A stretch of DNA of 37,402 nt from Caldifarciminota bacterium (GCA_016930175.1 JAFGHJ010000045.1:1-37402), one strand, 5' to 3'. Counted from the stretch's first letter, positions 8,322-17,324 are shown. The notes: generated from the sequence alone by a model not told the origin. Program-made: numbers and translations.

Positions 8322-8372
8322 TCAATATTGTAATAATTGCATTTTTGAAACGGTTACATTAGAGGAGGTGAT

Positions 8373-9242
8373 TTGGAAAAAGAGTATCCTTTGGGTGGTG
8401 GGGTTTTGAAGTGGACTCATTCTTCGTGGCTTGGGGAAAATTTAGGCGGTAAATTTTCCATTCTTGATGTTCAGCCTGATATACACGATTATATTCTTGA
8501 GCACATTCCCGGTTCTGTTTATTTCAATCCTAATCTATTAAGAGTTCCCTACAAGGGTTTGCCCGGAGTTTACGTACCTGAAAAAATCGCAGAATTGCTT
8601 TTCCGGAGAGTTGGGCTTTCCAATGATTATCCGGTTGTTGTTTACACCGGCGTTGGTGGAGTTAAGGGTTGGGGTGATGGGCTTGAACAGACGATGGTGG
8701 CATATTCTCTTCTAAGGTTTGGGCATAATAAGGTTTATGTTCTGGACGGCGGCTTGAATGATTGGAAAAAAGAAGGTAGAAAGCTTACAAAAGAATTTCC
8801 CATTATAGAAGAATCGGATTTTAAAGTTAAGTTGAGGGAAGATTACTGGATTGGATATGAGGATTTTAAGAGGGTTAAGGATAATAAAGATGTTATTCTG
8901 CTTGACGCAAGACCTGCTAATGTTTATGAAGGGCAGGGACCATGGATTAAGCCCGGGCATATACCCGGAGCGGTAAATCTTCCGTGGAAAAGCTTAATGG
9001 TTGATGATAATCCTGCACTTTTAAAAGGCAAAGATGAAATTAATAGTATTTTAGAAGAAAAAAGAATAGGAGCGGATAAAACTATAATATGTTCCTGCGG
9101 TACGGGTAGAGAGGCGACAAATGAGTTTATTATGTTTAAATTTTTGCTTGAATATCCAAACGTAAAGATTTATGAAGGTTCTTTTACCGAATGGTCCTCT
9201 TACCCCGAGAACCCTACGGTAACAGGTAAAAATCCACGGTAA
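8373..9242 (+). CDS. Tandem-rhodanese sulfurtransferase
   Basis: Moves sulfane sulfur from thiosulfate or 3-mercaptopyruvate to an acceptor. The 289-residue protein has two rhodanese domains. The first (about 12-135) keeps the fold ([12 protein letters not shown]) but has no cysteine in its active loop and is structural. The second (about 155-285) has [23 protein letters not shown] and the active loop CGTGREAT with Cys242. That loop resembles the CG(S/T)G type of 3-mercaptopyruvate sulfurtransferases more than CRKGVT of thiosulfate enzymes. The start is TTG 8373, set by AGGAGG at 8363-8368 with a short gap. It is the first gene of an apparent three-gene operon, 19 bases ahead of the next. Confidence 0.88.
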   Translation: MEKEYPLGGGVLKWTHSSWLGENLGGKFSILDVQPDIHDYILEHIPGSVYFNPNLLRVPYKGLPGVYVPEKIAELLFRRVGLSNDYPVVVYTGVGGVKGWGDGLEQTMVAYSLLRFGHNKVYVLDGGLNDWKKEGRKLTKEFPIIEESDFKVKLREDYWIGYEDFKRVKDNKDVILLDARPANVYEGQGPWIKPGHIPGAVNLPWKSLMVDDNPALLKGKDEINSILEEKRIGADKTIICSCGTGREATNEFIMFKFLLEYPNVKIYEGSFTEWSSYPENPTVTGKNPR

Positions 9243-9261
9243 CATTAAGGAGGTTTTCTTG

Positions 9262-9444
9262 ATGGAAGAAAATATTGTTGATAGAAATGAAGTTTCCAAG
9301 GAGAAGGTAATTGCGATTGGAGCCGAAGTTTATTCAAGAGTTGTAGGTTATTATCGTCCTGTTACCAACTGGAATGATGGGAAGAGAGAAGAATTTAAAG
9401 ACAGGAAATATCTTTCATGTGAGTGTGAAAAGGCAGCCGAGTAA
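9262..9444 (+). CDS. NrdD C-terminal-like miniprotein
   Basis: Sixty residues. The core VYSRVVGYYRPVTNWNDGK, then REEFKDRKY, matches the very C-terminal tail of anaerobic ribonucleotide reductase (NrdD), where the glycyl-radical Gly lies in an RVxGY context. The reductase barrel is absent, so this is a free-standing tail, not a reductase. The usual Cys before the glycine (RVCGY) is Val here, and the protein ends in a short Cys pair, CECEKAAE. ATG 9262 follows AAGGAGG at 9247-9253; the TTG three bases upstream is less likely. It sits between two rhodanese-domain genes, 19 bases after the first and 34 before the next. Similar free tails are often annotated as reductases; I infer a distinct small-protein role. 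Confidence 0.78.
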   Translation: MEENIVDRNEVSKEKVIAIGAEVYSRVVGYYRPVTNWNDGKREEFKDRKYLSCECEKAAE

Positions 9445-9478
9445 TTTATAGAAGTCTATATCTAAAAAGGGCGGAAAT

Positions 9479-10840
9479 TTGCTTTTCGAGAGAATCGAGT
9501 CGGAAGGTTTAGCGCATTATTCTTATATTTTCGGTCATAATAAAGAAGCATTTGTGATTGATCCCAGACGCGATATTGATATTTATCTTTTCCTTGCGAC
9601 ACGTAAGGGTTACAAGATTAAATATATTTTTGAAACTCATCGTAATGAGGATTACATTATCGGTTCAAGGGAGCTCTCAGAAAAAACAGGCGCGGAGATT
9701 TTTCATGCAGATTCGGGGTTGGATTATAGATACGGATATGAGGTAAGCGATGGACAGGAATGGAAGACAGGGTCTTATAAAATTAAGGCGATTTATTCTC
9801 CTGGTCATACCAGAGGTAGTATGAGTTATCTCCTTTTTGATGTTAGCCTCTCTCCCTGGATTCTTTTCTCGGGGGACGCTCTTTTTGCCGGAGACGTCGG
9901 AAGAGTGGATTTGCTGGGTAAAGTTAAGATGAAGGAGATGGCGCAGATGCTTTATGATACTATTTTCCATAAGTTTTTCTCTCTCGGCGAAGGTGTTATT
10001 GTTTGTCCCGCGCATGGTGCCGGCTCGGTATGCGGGGGAGAAATTGCAGATAGACCGTGGACTACTATAGGACTGGAGCAGAAGCTAAATCCGAAGCTTC
10101 AATTTACTGAAGAAAAAGACTTTATTAAGAATATATCAAAAGATTTGGAAAGACCCTATTACTTTAAACAGATGGAAAGGCTGAACGTGGAGGGAGCTCC
10201 TGTGCTTGGCTCTCTGCCGGTGCCTGTTCCTCTTTCTCCGGGCGAATTTTCCAAAGAGAAAAAGGACGCGGTTGTTCTCGATTCCCGGATGGAAACGGAT
10301 TTTGCCGGTTCTCATGTTCCGGGTTCTATTTCTATATGGGAAGGTGGAATTCCTGCTTTTGCCGGCTGGTTTTTGCCCTATGATAAGAAGATACTTCTTG
10401 TTAATAAAACAGATGACCCTCTGTCAGTTGTGAAATTGTTGATAAGGATAGGTTATGATAATATTGCCGGTTATCTCTCCGGCGGAATGCTCAGCTGGAA
10501 CACTTACGGTAAGGAAAGCGCTTCGATAGAGACGATTAGAGTACAGAATTTGTGTGAACTTTTGGATAAAGGAGAGAAGATTGTAATACTCGATGTGAGG
10601 GGGGAAGAAGAAATAAAGGCAAAAGGGAAAATACCCGACGCTTTAAACGTACCAGTTACTCAGCTTTACGAAAGGATGGATGAGGTGCCGAAGGAAAAAG
10701 ATGTTTGTGTTTTTTGCGGGAGTGGGCTTCGTTCTATGATGGCTGCCAGTCTTCTTAAAAAAGAAGGCTGGGACAACCTAAAAGTAGCTCTCGGCGGTCT
10801 TGCCGGCTGGACTTCAAACACCTGCCCGGTTGATTTGTAA
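9479..10840 (+). CDS. Metallo-beta-lactamase-fold / double-rhodanese protein (persulfide dioxygenase-like)
   Basis: 453 residues. Residues 1-230 are a metallo-beta-lactamase fold like ETHE1, which oxidises glutathione persulfide. The usual HxHxDH is THRNEDYI here, so the second and last His are Asn56 and Tyr59. The residues matching the single-iron site of ETHE1 remain: H54, H110 (PGHTRGS) and D133 (SGDALF), with H54-H110 spacing of 56 as in human ETHE1 (79-135). H179 is in PAHG. A rhodanese domain without active Cys follows (about 250-355). A second rhodanese (about 365-453) has FCGSGLRSM with Cys413. TTG 9479 is the likely start after AAGGGCGG. It is the last gene of the operon; persulfide detoxification or sulfur delivery is likely. 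Confidence 0.88.
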   Translation: MLFERIESEGLAHYSYIFGHNKEAFVIDPRRDIDIYLFLATRKGYKIKYIFETHRNEDYIIGSRELSEKTGAEIFHADSGLDYRYGYEVSDGQEWKTGSYKIKAIYSPGHTRGSMSYLLFDVSLSPWILFSGDALFAGDVGRVDLLGKVKMKEMAQMLYDTIFHKFFSLGEGVIVCPAHGAGSVCGGEIADRPWTTIGLEQKLNPKLQFTEEKDFIKNISKDLERPYYFKQMERLNVEGAPVLGSLPVPVPLSPGEFSKEKKDAVVLDSRMETDFAGSHVPGSISIWEGGIPAFAGWFLPYDKKILLVNKTDDPLSVVKLLIRIGYDNIAGYLSGGMLSWNTYGKESASIETIRVQNLCELLDKGEKIVILDVRGEEEIKAKGKIPDALNVPVTQLYERMDEVPKEKDVCVFCGSGLRSMMAASLLKKEGWDNLKVALGGLAGWTSNTCPVDL

Positions 10841-10950
10841 AATAGATATTTTCATCTAAAATACAATCAAAAATTTTTGTCCGTTACATTTTATTTATAA
10901 TATGTGGATTACCCCTTCTCTTAGTTTATAACAGATGATTATTTCCATTG

Positions 10951-10978
10951 TTGACAAATTCAATAATATATTTAAAAT
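10951..10978 (+). promoter_or_regulatory. Sigma70-like promoter for the small lipoprotein gene
   Basis: TTGACA at 10951-10956 and TAAAAT at 10973-10978, spacer 16, just upstream of the gene at 11024. Confidence 0.6.
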
Positions 10979-11023
10979 TTGATAAAAGAAGATTGTTTTT
11001 AGAAGAAATGAAGGAGGATTATT

Positions 11024-11440
11024 GTGAGACATAGATTTATAATATTTTTAACACTTATTATTTTACTTGCTTTGGCGTGTGGGGCAAAGTCCGAGGCAGA
11101 TAATTCTACTCGTGAAGATTGGAAGACAAATGTTGCACTATGGCATGAATATCGTAGCAAATTAATATTTGCAGCTACCGAAACGACTTCTCGTACCGGG
11201 GAAAAAGAAATGAGCCTGATTGCTAACAATAGAGATGTACTTATTTCCATTTTCAAACGTCTTAAGCTCGACGGTGTGCCTTCTATGAATGAGAAAAGAG
11301 GAACTATTCTTAGGATGATAGATAAAGCTCCCGGAGGTAACAGAGTCGCCATGTCGGAGAAGCTGGCAACCGATATTTCTTCCTTTTGGGACGAAGTACT
11401 TAAATATGCGGAAAAATACGGGGTTAGTTCAGGGGGATAG
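11024..11440 (+). CDS. Small lipoprotein of unknown function
   Basis: 138 residues starting with GTG 11024 behind AAGGAGG. A short signal sequence ends in the lipobox LALAC with Cys19, so the protein should be lipid-anchored. The mature part is charged and mostly helical, with blocks KLIFAATETTSRTGEKE, NRDVLISIFKRLKLDGVPSM and ISSFWDEVLKYAEKYG. I do not recognise a family. It has its own promoter and ends 215 bases before the SGNH cluster, which also has its own promoter, so a link to that cluster is not shown. Confidence 0.72.
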   Translation: MRHRFIIFLTLIILLALACGAKSEADNSTREDWKTNVALWHEYRSKLIFAATETTSRTGEKEMSLIANNRDVLISIFKRLKLDGVPSMNEKRGTILRMIDKAPGGNRVAMSEKLATDISSFWDEVLKYAEKYGVSSGG

Positions 11441-11555
11441 GTTTAGTAAATATAGAGAAAAAGTTAGTTGTCTATTATCTATAATAAAATTCAAGGCGGT
11501 TTTTTAGTTAAATCTAGAAAATTAATTTAGAAATATATGGTAATTTCTCGCCCCC

Positions 11556-11583
11556 TTGACTCAAATATTTAAACGTCTATAAT
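11556..11583 (+). promoter_or_regulatory. Sigma70-like promoter for the SGNH/carbamoyltransferase cluster
   Basis: TTGACT at 11556-11561 preceded by GCCCCC, and TATAAT at 11578-11583, spacer 16. The transcript would start about 65 bases before the SGNH gene at 11656. Confidence 0.65.
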
Positions 11584-11655
11584 TGTATTCGGTAAATCAA
11601 ATATAAAATTGGACAATAATTAAAGGCGGAAGAATATAGATAAGGCAAATAGAAG

Positions 11656-13917
11656 ATGAATAAAAGAAAACTTAATAATGCAAAAAAGAAGGCAGATTTT
11701 TCCTACCGGATTAGTCCCGGAAAGCGTATTGTTTTTGGGCTTTTCCTGTTCTTGATCGCAGCAGGTATTCTTCTGCTCGCTGAAGGAATACTTCGACTTT
11801 TTAACTATGGTGGAAATCTGCATTTATTCATTTCTGCTCCCGAGGAGGTCTCTGATTACTACCGCTGTAATCCGGATATAGGTAAACGCTATTTCTATCG
11901 GCAGTTCACTATACCGGATCCTCCGAAGGACCTTTTACTGAAAGAGAAACCAGAAAACGGATATAGGATTTTTGTCCTCGGAGGTTCAACCACCGCCGGA
12001 TTCCCATACGGCAACAATCTGATGTTCTCCCGGATTCTCTGGCGTAGACTCCAGGATGTATTCCCGGATAAGCGTATCGAGGTCGTAAACACAGCAATGG
12101 CGGCGGTAAATAGCTACACTTTACTTGATTTTACCGATGAAATCCTGGAATATGAACCTGATCTCATACTAATCTACGCTGGACATAATGAATTCTACGG
12201 GGCGCTTGGAGTTGGCTCATTGGAGTCAATCGGACATAACCGTTCTCTAATTAAAGTCTATATGAAAATACAACACCTGCGATTGTTTCGTTTGTTGAGG
12301 GAACTAATCAATCGTGTTGTTTCGGTATTTAAAAAGAATGACGCGTACAATCCGGAAGATCTTACTGCAACTTTAATGGAGCGGATTGTTTCCGAACAAG
12401 TTATTCCTCTGGGAAGCGAATTATATGAACTGGGAAAGAAACAATTTCGAAGTAACCTGGAGGAGATACTGCGGAAAGCCACCCGGGCGAACATACCGGT
12501 TGTGCTGAGCGAGCTGGTTTGCAATGTGGGGAATCAATCTCCGTTTCGTTCGGTACAATCAGATACCTTTCCTCCGGCAGAGCAAGTGTATTATGAAGCG
12601 CAGCAAAATGAAGACCGGGGTGATTTTAAAAAAGCCAGACAACTGTATATTCGAGCAAAAGATCTGGATGCCCTGCGATTTAGAGCAACTGAGGATTTCA
12701 ATACAATTATCCATGACCTGTCTTCAAAATATAATGTTCCTGTGGTACCCATGAGGCAAATCTTTGAAAAGCACTCGCCCCATGGTATAGTTAAGAATGA
12801 ACTGATTCTAGAGCACCTTCACCCGAATGTGGATGGTTATTTTGTTATGGCAGACGGATTTTATCAAACTTTGCGAGAAGAAGAATATATAAGCGCGAAG
12901 TGGGATTCAAATCTTATAGAATCTTCCGATGCGTACAAAAAAAATTGGGGGCTGACCGCTCTGGATACGGTCTACGGAAATCTCAGTATCAGATGGCTCA
13001 AGGGCGGATGGCCGTTCCAGCCTAAAGAGTTACGGAATAAGAGTCTTGAAACCTATACCCCGAAAAATAAGGTGGATTCGGTTGCGCTGTATGTTTTAGT
13101 CAATAAAGAGATCGGCGTGGAAATAGGCCACCTTAACCTGGCTAACTACTACCGTGACAAAAGAGAATATCGAAAAGCTTACAATGAATACCGGGCGCTT
13201 ACGTATACGATACCCCAGGAGATTATGTTCTACGAAGGCGCTGCAGAGATGCTGTTCAAGTTGAACAAAGAGCAGGAAGCCATTCCAATTTTGCAGGAAT
13301 CGCTTCGTTTCAGAAAAAACGACTTTGCTATCAAACACCTTGCGCGCCTTTATCTGCAGGAGGGAAATGTCGATAAAGCCTTGTTCTATTTGGCAAAAGC
13401 GGATCCAAGATTGACGGAAGATCAGGAATTTCTGAACACGCTTGCGCATGCCTATATTGCCTCCGGGCAATTCGACCAATTCCGCAAGGTGCTGGAACAC
13501 ATTTACTCCCGGAAAACAGGTTCACTTCAGCCCTTCCCTTACCTTACAAAATCAGAGACGCGTGGATTGGCACAGCAATATAATTCCGCCGCTACTGATT
13601 TTTTAAAAGAGAGAAATTTAAACGTTGCTTTCCTCCTGTTAACTCAATCTTTGAATCTCGGTGAAACGGCTTTCGCGAATAATTGGATTGGACAGATATT
13701 GCTTGCGAAGAAGGAGTTTCATAGAGCGTTACCCTATTTGCAAAAAGCCGAAGCGATGGGATTGAGAGACGCTGATTTGTACTACAACCTGGCCGCGGCA
13801 AGCTATTATACGGAGCAGAAAGATAAAGCGATTCGATATTTAAAAAAGTTAAAACAAATAAAGCCGGACCATGCAGATCCCGCAGGCTTGCTGGATAAAA
13901 TGAATCTAAATGAGTGA
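11656..13917 (+). CDS. Membrane-anchored SGNH hydrolase with TPR domain
   Basis: 753 residues. A short basic N-terminus and one membrane helix (about 26-48) anchor the protein. An SGNH/GDSL-type hydrolase domain follows: block I VLGGSTTAG with Ser111, the block II region VVNTAMAAVNSY, block III AGHNEFYG with Asn178, and block V ILEHLHPN with E386/H389 in place of the usual DxxH. A short TPR-like stretch (about 310-342) is inserted inside this domain. Residues about 480-753 are TPR repeats. The SGNH fold covers acyl- and acetyl-esterases and some transferases; the substrate is unknown. Its last 8 bases overlap the carbamoyltransferase start, so the two are translationally coupled. Base composition looks richer in G+C than nearby genes by eye. 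A shorter paralogue lies at 28224-30116. Confidence 0.86.
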   Translation: MNKRKLNNAKKKADFSYRISPGKRIVFGLFLFLIAAGILLLAEGILRLFNYGGNLHLFISAPEEVSDYYRCNPDIGKRYFYRQFTIPDPPKDLLLKEKPENGYRIFVLGGSTTAGFPYGNNLMFSRILWRRLQDVFPDKRIEVVNTAMAAVNSYTLLDFTDEILEYEPDLILIYAGHNEFYGALGVGSLESIGHNRSLIKVYMKIQHLRLFRLLRELINRVVSVFKKNDAYNPEDLTATLMERIVSEQVIPLGSELYELGKKQFRSNLEEILRKATRANIPVVLSELVCNVGNQSPFRSVQSDTFPPAEQVYYEAQQNEDRGDFKKARQLYIRAKDLDALRFRATEDFNTIIHDLSSKYNVPVVPMRQIFEKHSPHGIVKNELILEHLHPNVDGYFVMADGFYQTLREEEYISAKWDSNLIESSDAYKKNWGLTALDTVYGNLSIRWLKGGWPFQPKELRNKSLETYTPKNKVDSVALYVLVNKEIGVEIGHLNLANYYRDKREYRKAYNEYRALTYTIPQEIMFYEGAAEMLFKLNKEQEAIPILQESLRFRKNDFAIKHLARLYLQEGNVDKALFYLAKADPRLTEDQEFLNTLAHAYIASGQFDQFRKVLEHIYSRKTGSLQPFPYLTKSETRGLAQQYNSAATDFLKERNLNVAFLLLTQSLNLGETAFANNWIGQILLAKKEFHRALPYLQKAEAMGLRDADLYYNLAAASYYTEQKDKAIRYLKKLKQIKPDHADPAGLLDKMNLNE

Positions 13918-16171
13918 TTCAATGTATATACTGGGTATTTCAGCATTTTATCACGACAGCGCTGCTGCCTTGATACGTGATGGTGCCCTTGTGGCTGCGG
14001 CTCAGGAGGAACGATTTACCCGTATCAAACACGATTATCGATTTCCAAACCAAGCCATAGATTACTGTTTGAAGGAAGCGAATATCTCGCCATCGGATTT
14101 AGATTATGTCGCGTTTTACGACAAACCGTTTTTGAAGTTCGAGCGAATTCTCGAGTCGTATTTACACTATGCTCCGAGAGGAATTAATTCCTTCATTAAG
14201 GCCATGCCTTTATGGATCAAGAAGAAAATCTGGATAAAAAGCCTGATTCAGGAAGTTCTTTCCGGCTTCGACGGAGAAATCCTTTTCCCTGAACATCATC
14301 GGTCTCATGCAGCCTCGGCATTCTTTCCGTCTCCTTTTTCCGACGCTGCCATTATAACCACGGACGGAGTCGGCGAATGGACTACGACCAGCGTTGGTTT
14401 TGGAAGCGGAAATTCCATCACACTATTGCAGGAAATCAAGTTCCCTCATTCTCTTGGTATGCTCTATTCCGCGTTTACCTACTATACCGGTTTCAAGGTA
14501 AATTCGGGAGAATACAAAGTAATGGGGCTGGCACCGTACGGTGAACCAAAGTATGTCCAGACCATTCTGGATAACCTTATTGATGTAAAACAGGACGGAT
14601 CGTTCCGTCTAAACCTTGAGTATTTTAATTTTCCTGTGGGGCTTACGATGACGAATCGGAGATTCCACAGTCTGTTTGGCGGTCCTCCTCGCGAGCCGGA
14701 AAGCCTTATTTCCCAAAAAGAAATGGATATCGCGCGATCGGTGCAGGAAGTAACTGAACTTATTTTAGAGCGGATGAGCCTCCATGCAAAAGAAGAAACA
14801 GGAGCCGATAATTTAGTGCTGGCGGGAGGAGTGGCATTGAACTGTGTGGCGAACGGAAGGCTACTGAGGAATAACAATTATAAGGACATTTGGGTTCAGC
14901 CAGCTGCCGGAGATGCTGGCGGCGCACTGGGGGCTGCGCTTTCGGTTTTCTATGAATACCTGTCAAATCCACGTACAGTTGAGCACGGACGTGATACTCA
15001 GCAAGGTTCTTATCTCGGTCCCCGATACAGTGATTCGGAGATAAGTGAATTTTTAAATCGTCACCATATTCCTTTTCGTCATCTGTCGGATTCTGAATTA
15101 ATAAAAAAGACAGCTGCATTACTTTCAGAAGGGAAGGTAGTCGGCTGGTTCCAGGGACGAATGGAATTCGGTCCGAGAGCGTTGGGTGCCCGGAGTATCC
15201 TTGCGGATCCGCGTTCTCCGGTAATGCAGAAGAAGATGAATTTAAAGATTAAATTTCGTGAATCGTTCCGTCCGTTTGCACCATCGGTATTATTGGGGGC
15301 TGTGAAAGAATACTTTAAGTTTGACCGCCCAAGTCCGTACATGCTTTTTGTAGCCGAGGTGAGCGAGGACAAACGTCGTGTTATGAGCCAGGAAGAGCCG
15401 GAATTGTTCGGTATAGACAAACTAAATGTCGTACGTTCGGAAATTCCGGCAGTAACGCATGTTGATTACTCCGCGCGTCTCCAGACTGTTGACGGACAAA
15501 CCAATTCAAGATACGGTTTGCTTTTGAAGGAATTTGCTTCACAGACCGGTTGTCCTGTTCTTGTGAATACATCTTTCAACGTCAGAGGAGAACCCATTGT
15601 TTGCTCGCCGCTGGATGCGTATAAGTGTTTTATGCGAACCGAGATGGACAATCTTGTTATGGGAAACTATCTGCTTAATAAGAAAGAACAGCCGGAAACC
15701 ATTTCTGGTATCTCCTGGAAAGAAGGATTCACGAAGGGTCGGTTTACCCCGGAGGAGCCTGCTGTGATAGATAAATCTAAATTCAAAGACCGCAAAGAAT
15801 GGCGAAAATTCGGTATTGGCCTTTCGATTATTCTAATGATTTTAGGGACCGTTCAATGGATCTTAGGAAAATCAATGTTTCCTATAGTTTATCTGACAGC
15901 TGGTATCGTTTTTGTATCGGCGTTCCTTTTTCCGTTGATTTTAAAACCGCTATTCGTTATATTCAGCTATGTAGGGTTCGCTTTGGGCTGGTTAATGACC
16001 CGGGTTATTCTTTCGGTGTTTTTCTTCCTGGTGTTTACCCCGGTTGGTCTTTTCTCACGATTATTGGGAAAGCGGTATCTGCAGGTGGGGTTTAGGACGG
16101 ATGAGGCTACTTACTGGGAAACTCACCTGGAGCAAACCGCTTCAAAAGAACATTTTGAAAAACAATATTAA
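13910..16171 (+). CDS. NodU/CmcH-type carbamoyltransferase fused to SxtJ-like membrane domain
   Basis: 753 residues. Residues 1 to about 600 form a carbamoyltransferase that uses carbamoyl phosphate to make a carbamate on a hydroxyl group. The N-terminal Kae1-like part has SAFYHDSAAAL, EEHRSHAAS-like HHRSHAASAFFPS and GLAPYGEP. LAGGVALNCVANG and the C-terminal GRMEFGPRALGARSILADPR and RPFAPSVL are family signatures. The rest (about 630-753) has two or three membrane helices, TPVGLFSRLLGK and a late YW, like the separate small protein SxtJ found beside such enzymes. Here it is one polypeptide, which would hold the enzyme at the membrane. It starts inside the end of the SGNH gene. The acceptor is unknown; the membrane setting suggests a lipid-linked or surface glycan. 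Confidence 0.88.
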   Translation: MSDSMYILGISAFYHDSAAALIRDGALVAAAQEERFTRIKHDYRFPNQAIDYCLKEANISPSDLDYVAFYDKPFLKFERILESYLHYAPRGINSFIKAMPLWIKKKIWIKSLIQEVLSGFDGEILFPEHHRSHAASAFFPSPFSDAAIITTDGVGEWTTTSVGFGSGNSITLLQEIKFPHSLGMLYSAFTYYTGFKVNSGEYKVMGLAPYGEPKYVQTILDNLIDVKQDGSFRLNLEYFNFPVGLTMTNRRFHSLFGGPPREPESLISQKEMDIARSVQEVTELILERMSLHAKEETGADNLVLAGGVALNCVANGRLLRNNNYKDIWVQPAAGDAGGALGAALSVFYEYLSNPRTVEHGRDTQQGSYLGPRYSDSEISEFLNRHHIPFRHLSDSELIKKTAALLSEGKVVGWFQGRMEFGPRALGARSILADPRSPVMQKKMNLKIKFRESFRPFAPSVLLGAVKEYFKFDRPSPYMLFVAEVSEDKRRVMSQEEPELFGIDKLNVVRSEIPAVTHVDYSARLQTVDGQTNSRYGLLLKEFASQTGCPVLVNTSFNVRGEPIVCSPLDAYKCFMRTEMDNLVMGNYLLNKKEQPETISGISWKEGFTKGRFTPEEPAVIDKSKFKDRKEWRKFGIGLSIILMILGTVQWILGKSMFPIVYLTAGIVFVSAFLFPLILKPLFVIFSYVGFALGWLMTRVILSVFFFLVFTPVGLFSRLLGKRYLQVGFRTDEATYWETHLEQTASKEHFEKQY

Positions 16172-16230
16172 GAAAGGGAGTTTTTATCATATGTATGCTC
16201 AAAATAATAACAGAGGAGGACGGTTATTCC

Positions 16231-16389
16231 ATGTCTAAAATGTCCATATTGTTTGAGTTCTGGGAGTTTTTACGTGCCCGAAAAAAGTGGATTCTTGCGT
16301 TGATCACTTTCTTTCTTTTGTTGCTCGGTATCCTGATTGTATTTACGGAAGGATCAGCACTGGCGCCGTTTATTTACACACTATTCTAA
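16231..16389 (+). CDS. DUF5989-type small membrane protein
   Basis: 52 residues with one membrane helix. FEFWEFLRARKKW is followed by a Leu/Ile helix and the near-invariant ending EGSALAPFIYTLF, which matches what I know of DUF5989 proteins. These sit next to SxtJ and carbamoyltransferases. I chose ATG 16231 because GAGGAGG at 16213-16219 precedes it; a further 12 residues encoded upstream are not family-like. It begins 59 bases after the carbamoyltransferase-SxtJ fusion and is likely its partner. Function unknown. Confidence 0.82.
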   Translation: MSKMSILFEFWEFLRARKKWILALITFFLLLLGILIVFTEGSALAPFIYTLF

Positions 16390-16614
16390 TGATTCCGAGA
16401 CCGGCAAAAGACGGAGACGGGACATTAACTCCCTGTGTGAAGCCGGAAGGGTTCTCAAATTTTTCTCCCCATGAAAAAAAGACTCAGCCTTTCCGATTGA
16501 AAAGGAATCCTTGTTTTTCCGGTGTTTTTTTATACTTATGTACACTTTTAGTAGTTGCTTCTGTGGTAGGTGTAAGAATTTATTGAATATTTTAATCTAA
16601 AAAGGAGGGAATTC

Positions 16615-17226
16615 ATGGAAAAAAGTTTCTTTGCCAGAGCAGTTATTTTTGTTTGTCTTATTCTGGTGCTGTCATCGACAGATTTATTTGCGGGTTCTCG
16701 GGACCATGACGGCGGATTTTTTCTCAGATTGTCAGCCGGAACCGGCTACGCTCAGTCAGCATTTTCTGATCCTGCAGCTATTAAGCTTTACGGTGCCAGC
16801 GGTGATATGAATATTGCTGTTGGAATGGGAGTGTTGCCGAACCTGGTATTGCATGCAACATTGTTCGGATGGTCTTTATCTGACCCGGCTGCAGAAGTTG
16901 GCGGGTCTTCGGGAGATTTCCCAGGAGAGGCCACACTTGGTTCTTTTGGAATTGGATTTACATATTACCTTATGCCGGTTAACATGTATCTTTCTGGAAG
17001 TGTAGGTTTTTCAGCGTTGCAAGTGGAGATACTGGGGGCGATTACCGGAGAGACAGATCCCGGTCCTGCTTTCGATGTGACTTTAGGAAAAGAATGGTGG
17101 GTTGGCGGTAATTGGGGTCTTGGCGTCGCCGGCGGATTTGGTTATCACTCTGTACCTGATAAAGACGTTGATGAAAATTGGAGTGGGTACAGTCTGGGTG
17201 TCAGATTTACAGCAACGCTTAACTGA
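16615..17226 (+). CDS. Outer-membrane beta-barrel protein
   Basis: 203 residues. A signal peptide (about 1-26, ending near LFAG) is followed by alternating Gly/aromatic-rich segments: FFLRLSAGTGYAQS, SFGIGFTYYLMPVNMYLSGS, and a C-terminal strand SLGVRFTATLN ending near the last residue, as in barrel proteins. About eight strands would fit an OmpA/OmpW-size barrel. AAAGGAGGG supports ATG 16615. It lies 225 bases after the DUF5989 gene with no clear promoter in between, so it may belong to that transcript, but this is uncertain. Confidence 0.75.
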   Translation: MEKSFFARAVIFVCLILVLSSTDLFAGSRDHDGGFFLRLSAGTGYAQSAFSDPAAIKLYGASGDMNIAVGMGVLPNLVLHATLFGWSLSDPAAEVGGSSGDFPGEATLGSFGIGFTYYLMPVNMYLSGSVGFSALQVEILGAITGETDPGPAFDVTLGKEWWVGGNWGLGVAGGFGYHSVPDKDVDENWSGYSLGVRFTATLN

Positions 17227-17324
17227 GTACTCGTTCTATCTTAATAAATAAAATCAGAAAGGAGTTTAGGGTGACTGCCCTTGACCCGTTGATTCCTTTG
17301 TTGTATTCGCTCTTTTTTAAATTT

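Noticed and set aside
16287-16586. 99-codon + strand frame overlapping DUF5989 and running toward the barrel gene
   Set aside because: Out of frame with DUF5989, no ribosome site, no recognisable motif; the real DUF5989 frame explains the first part.
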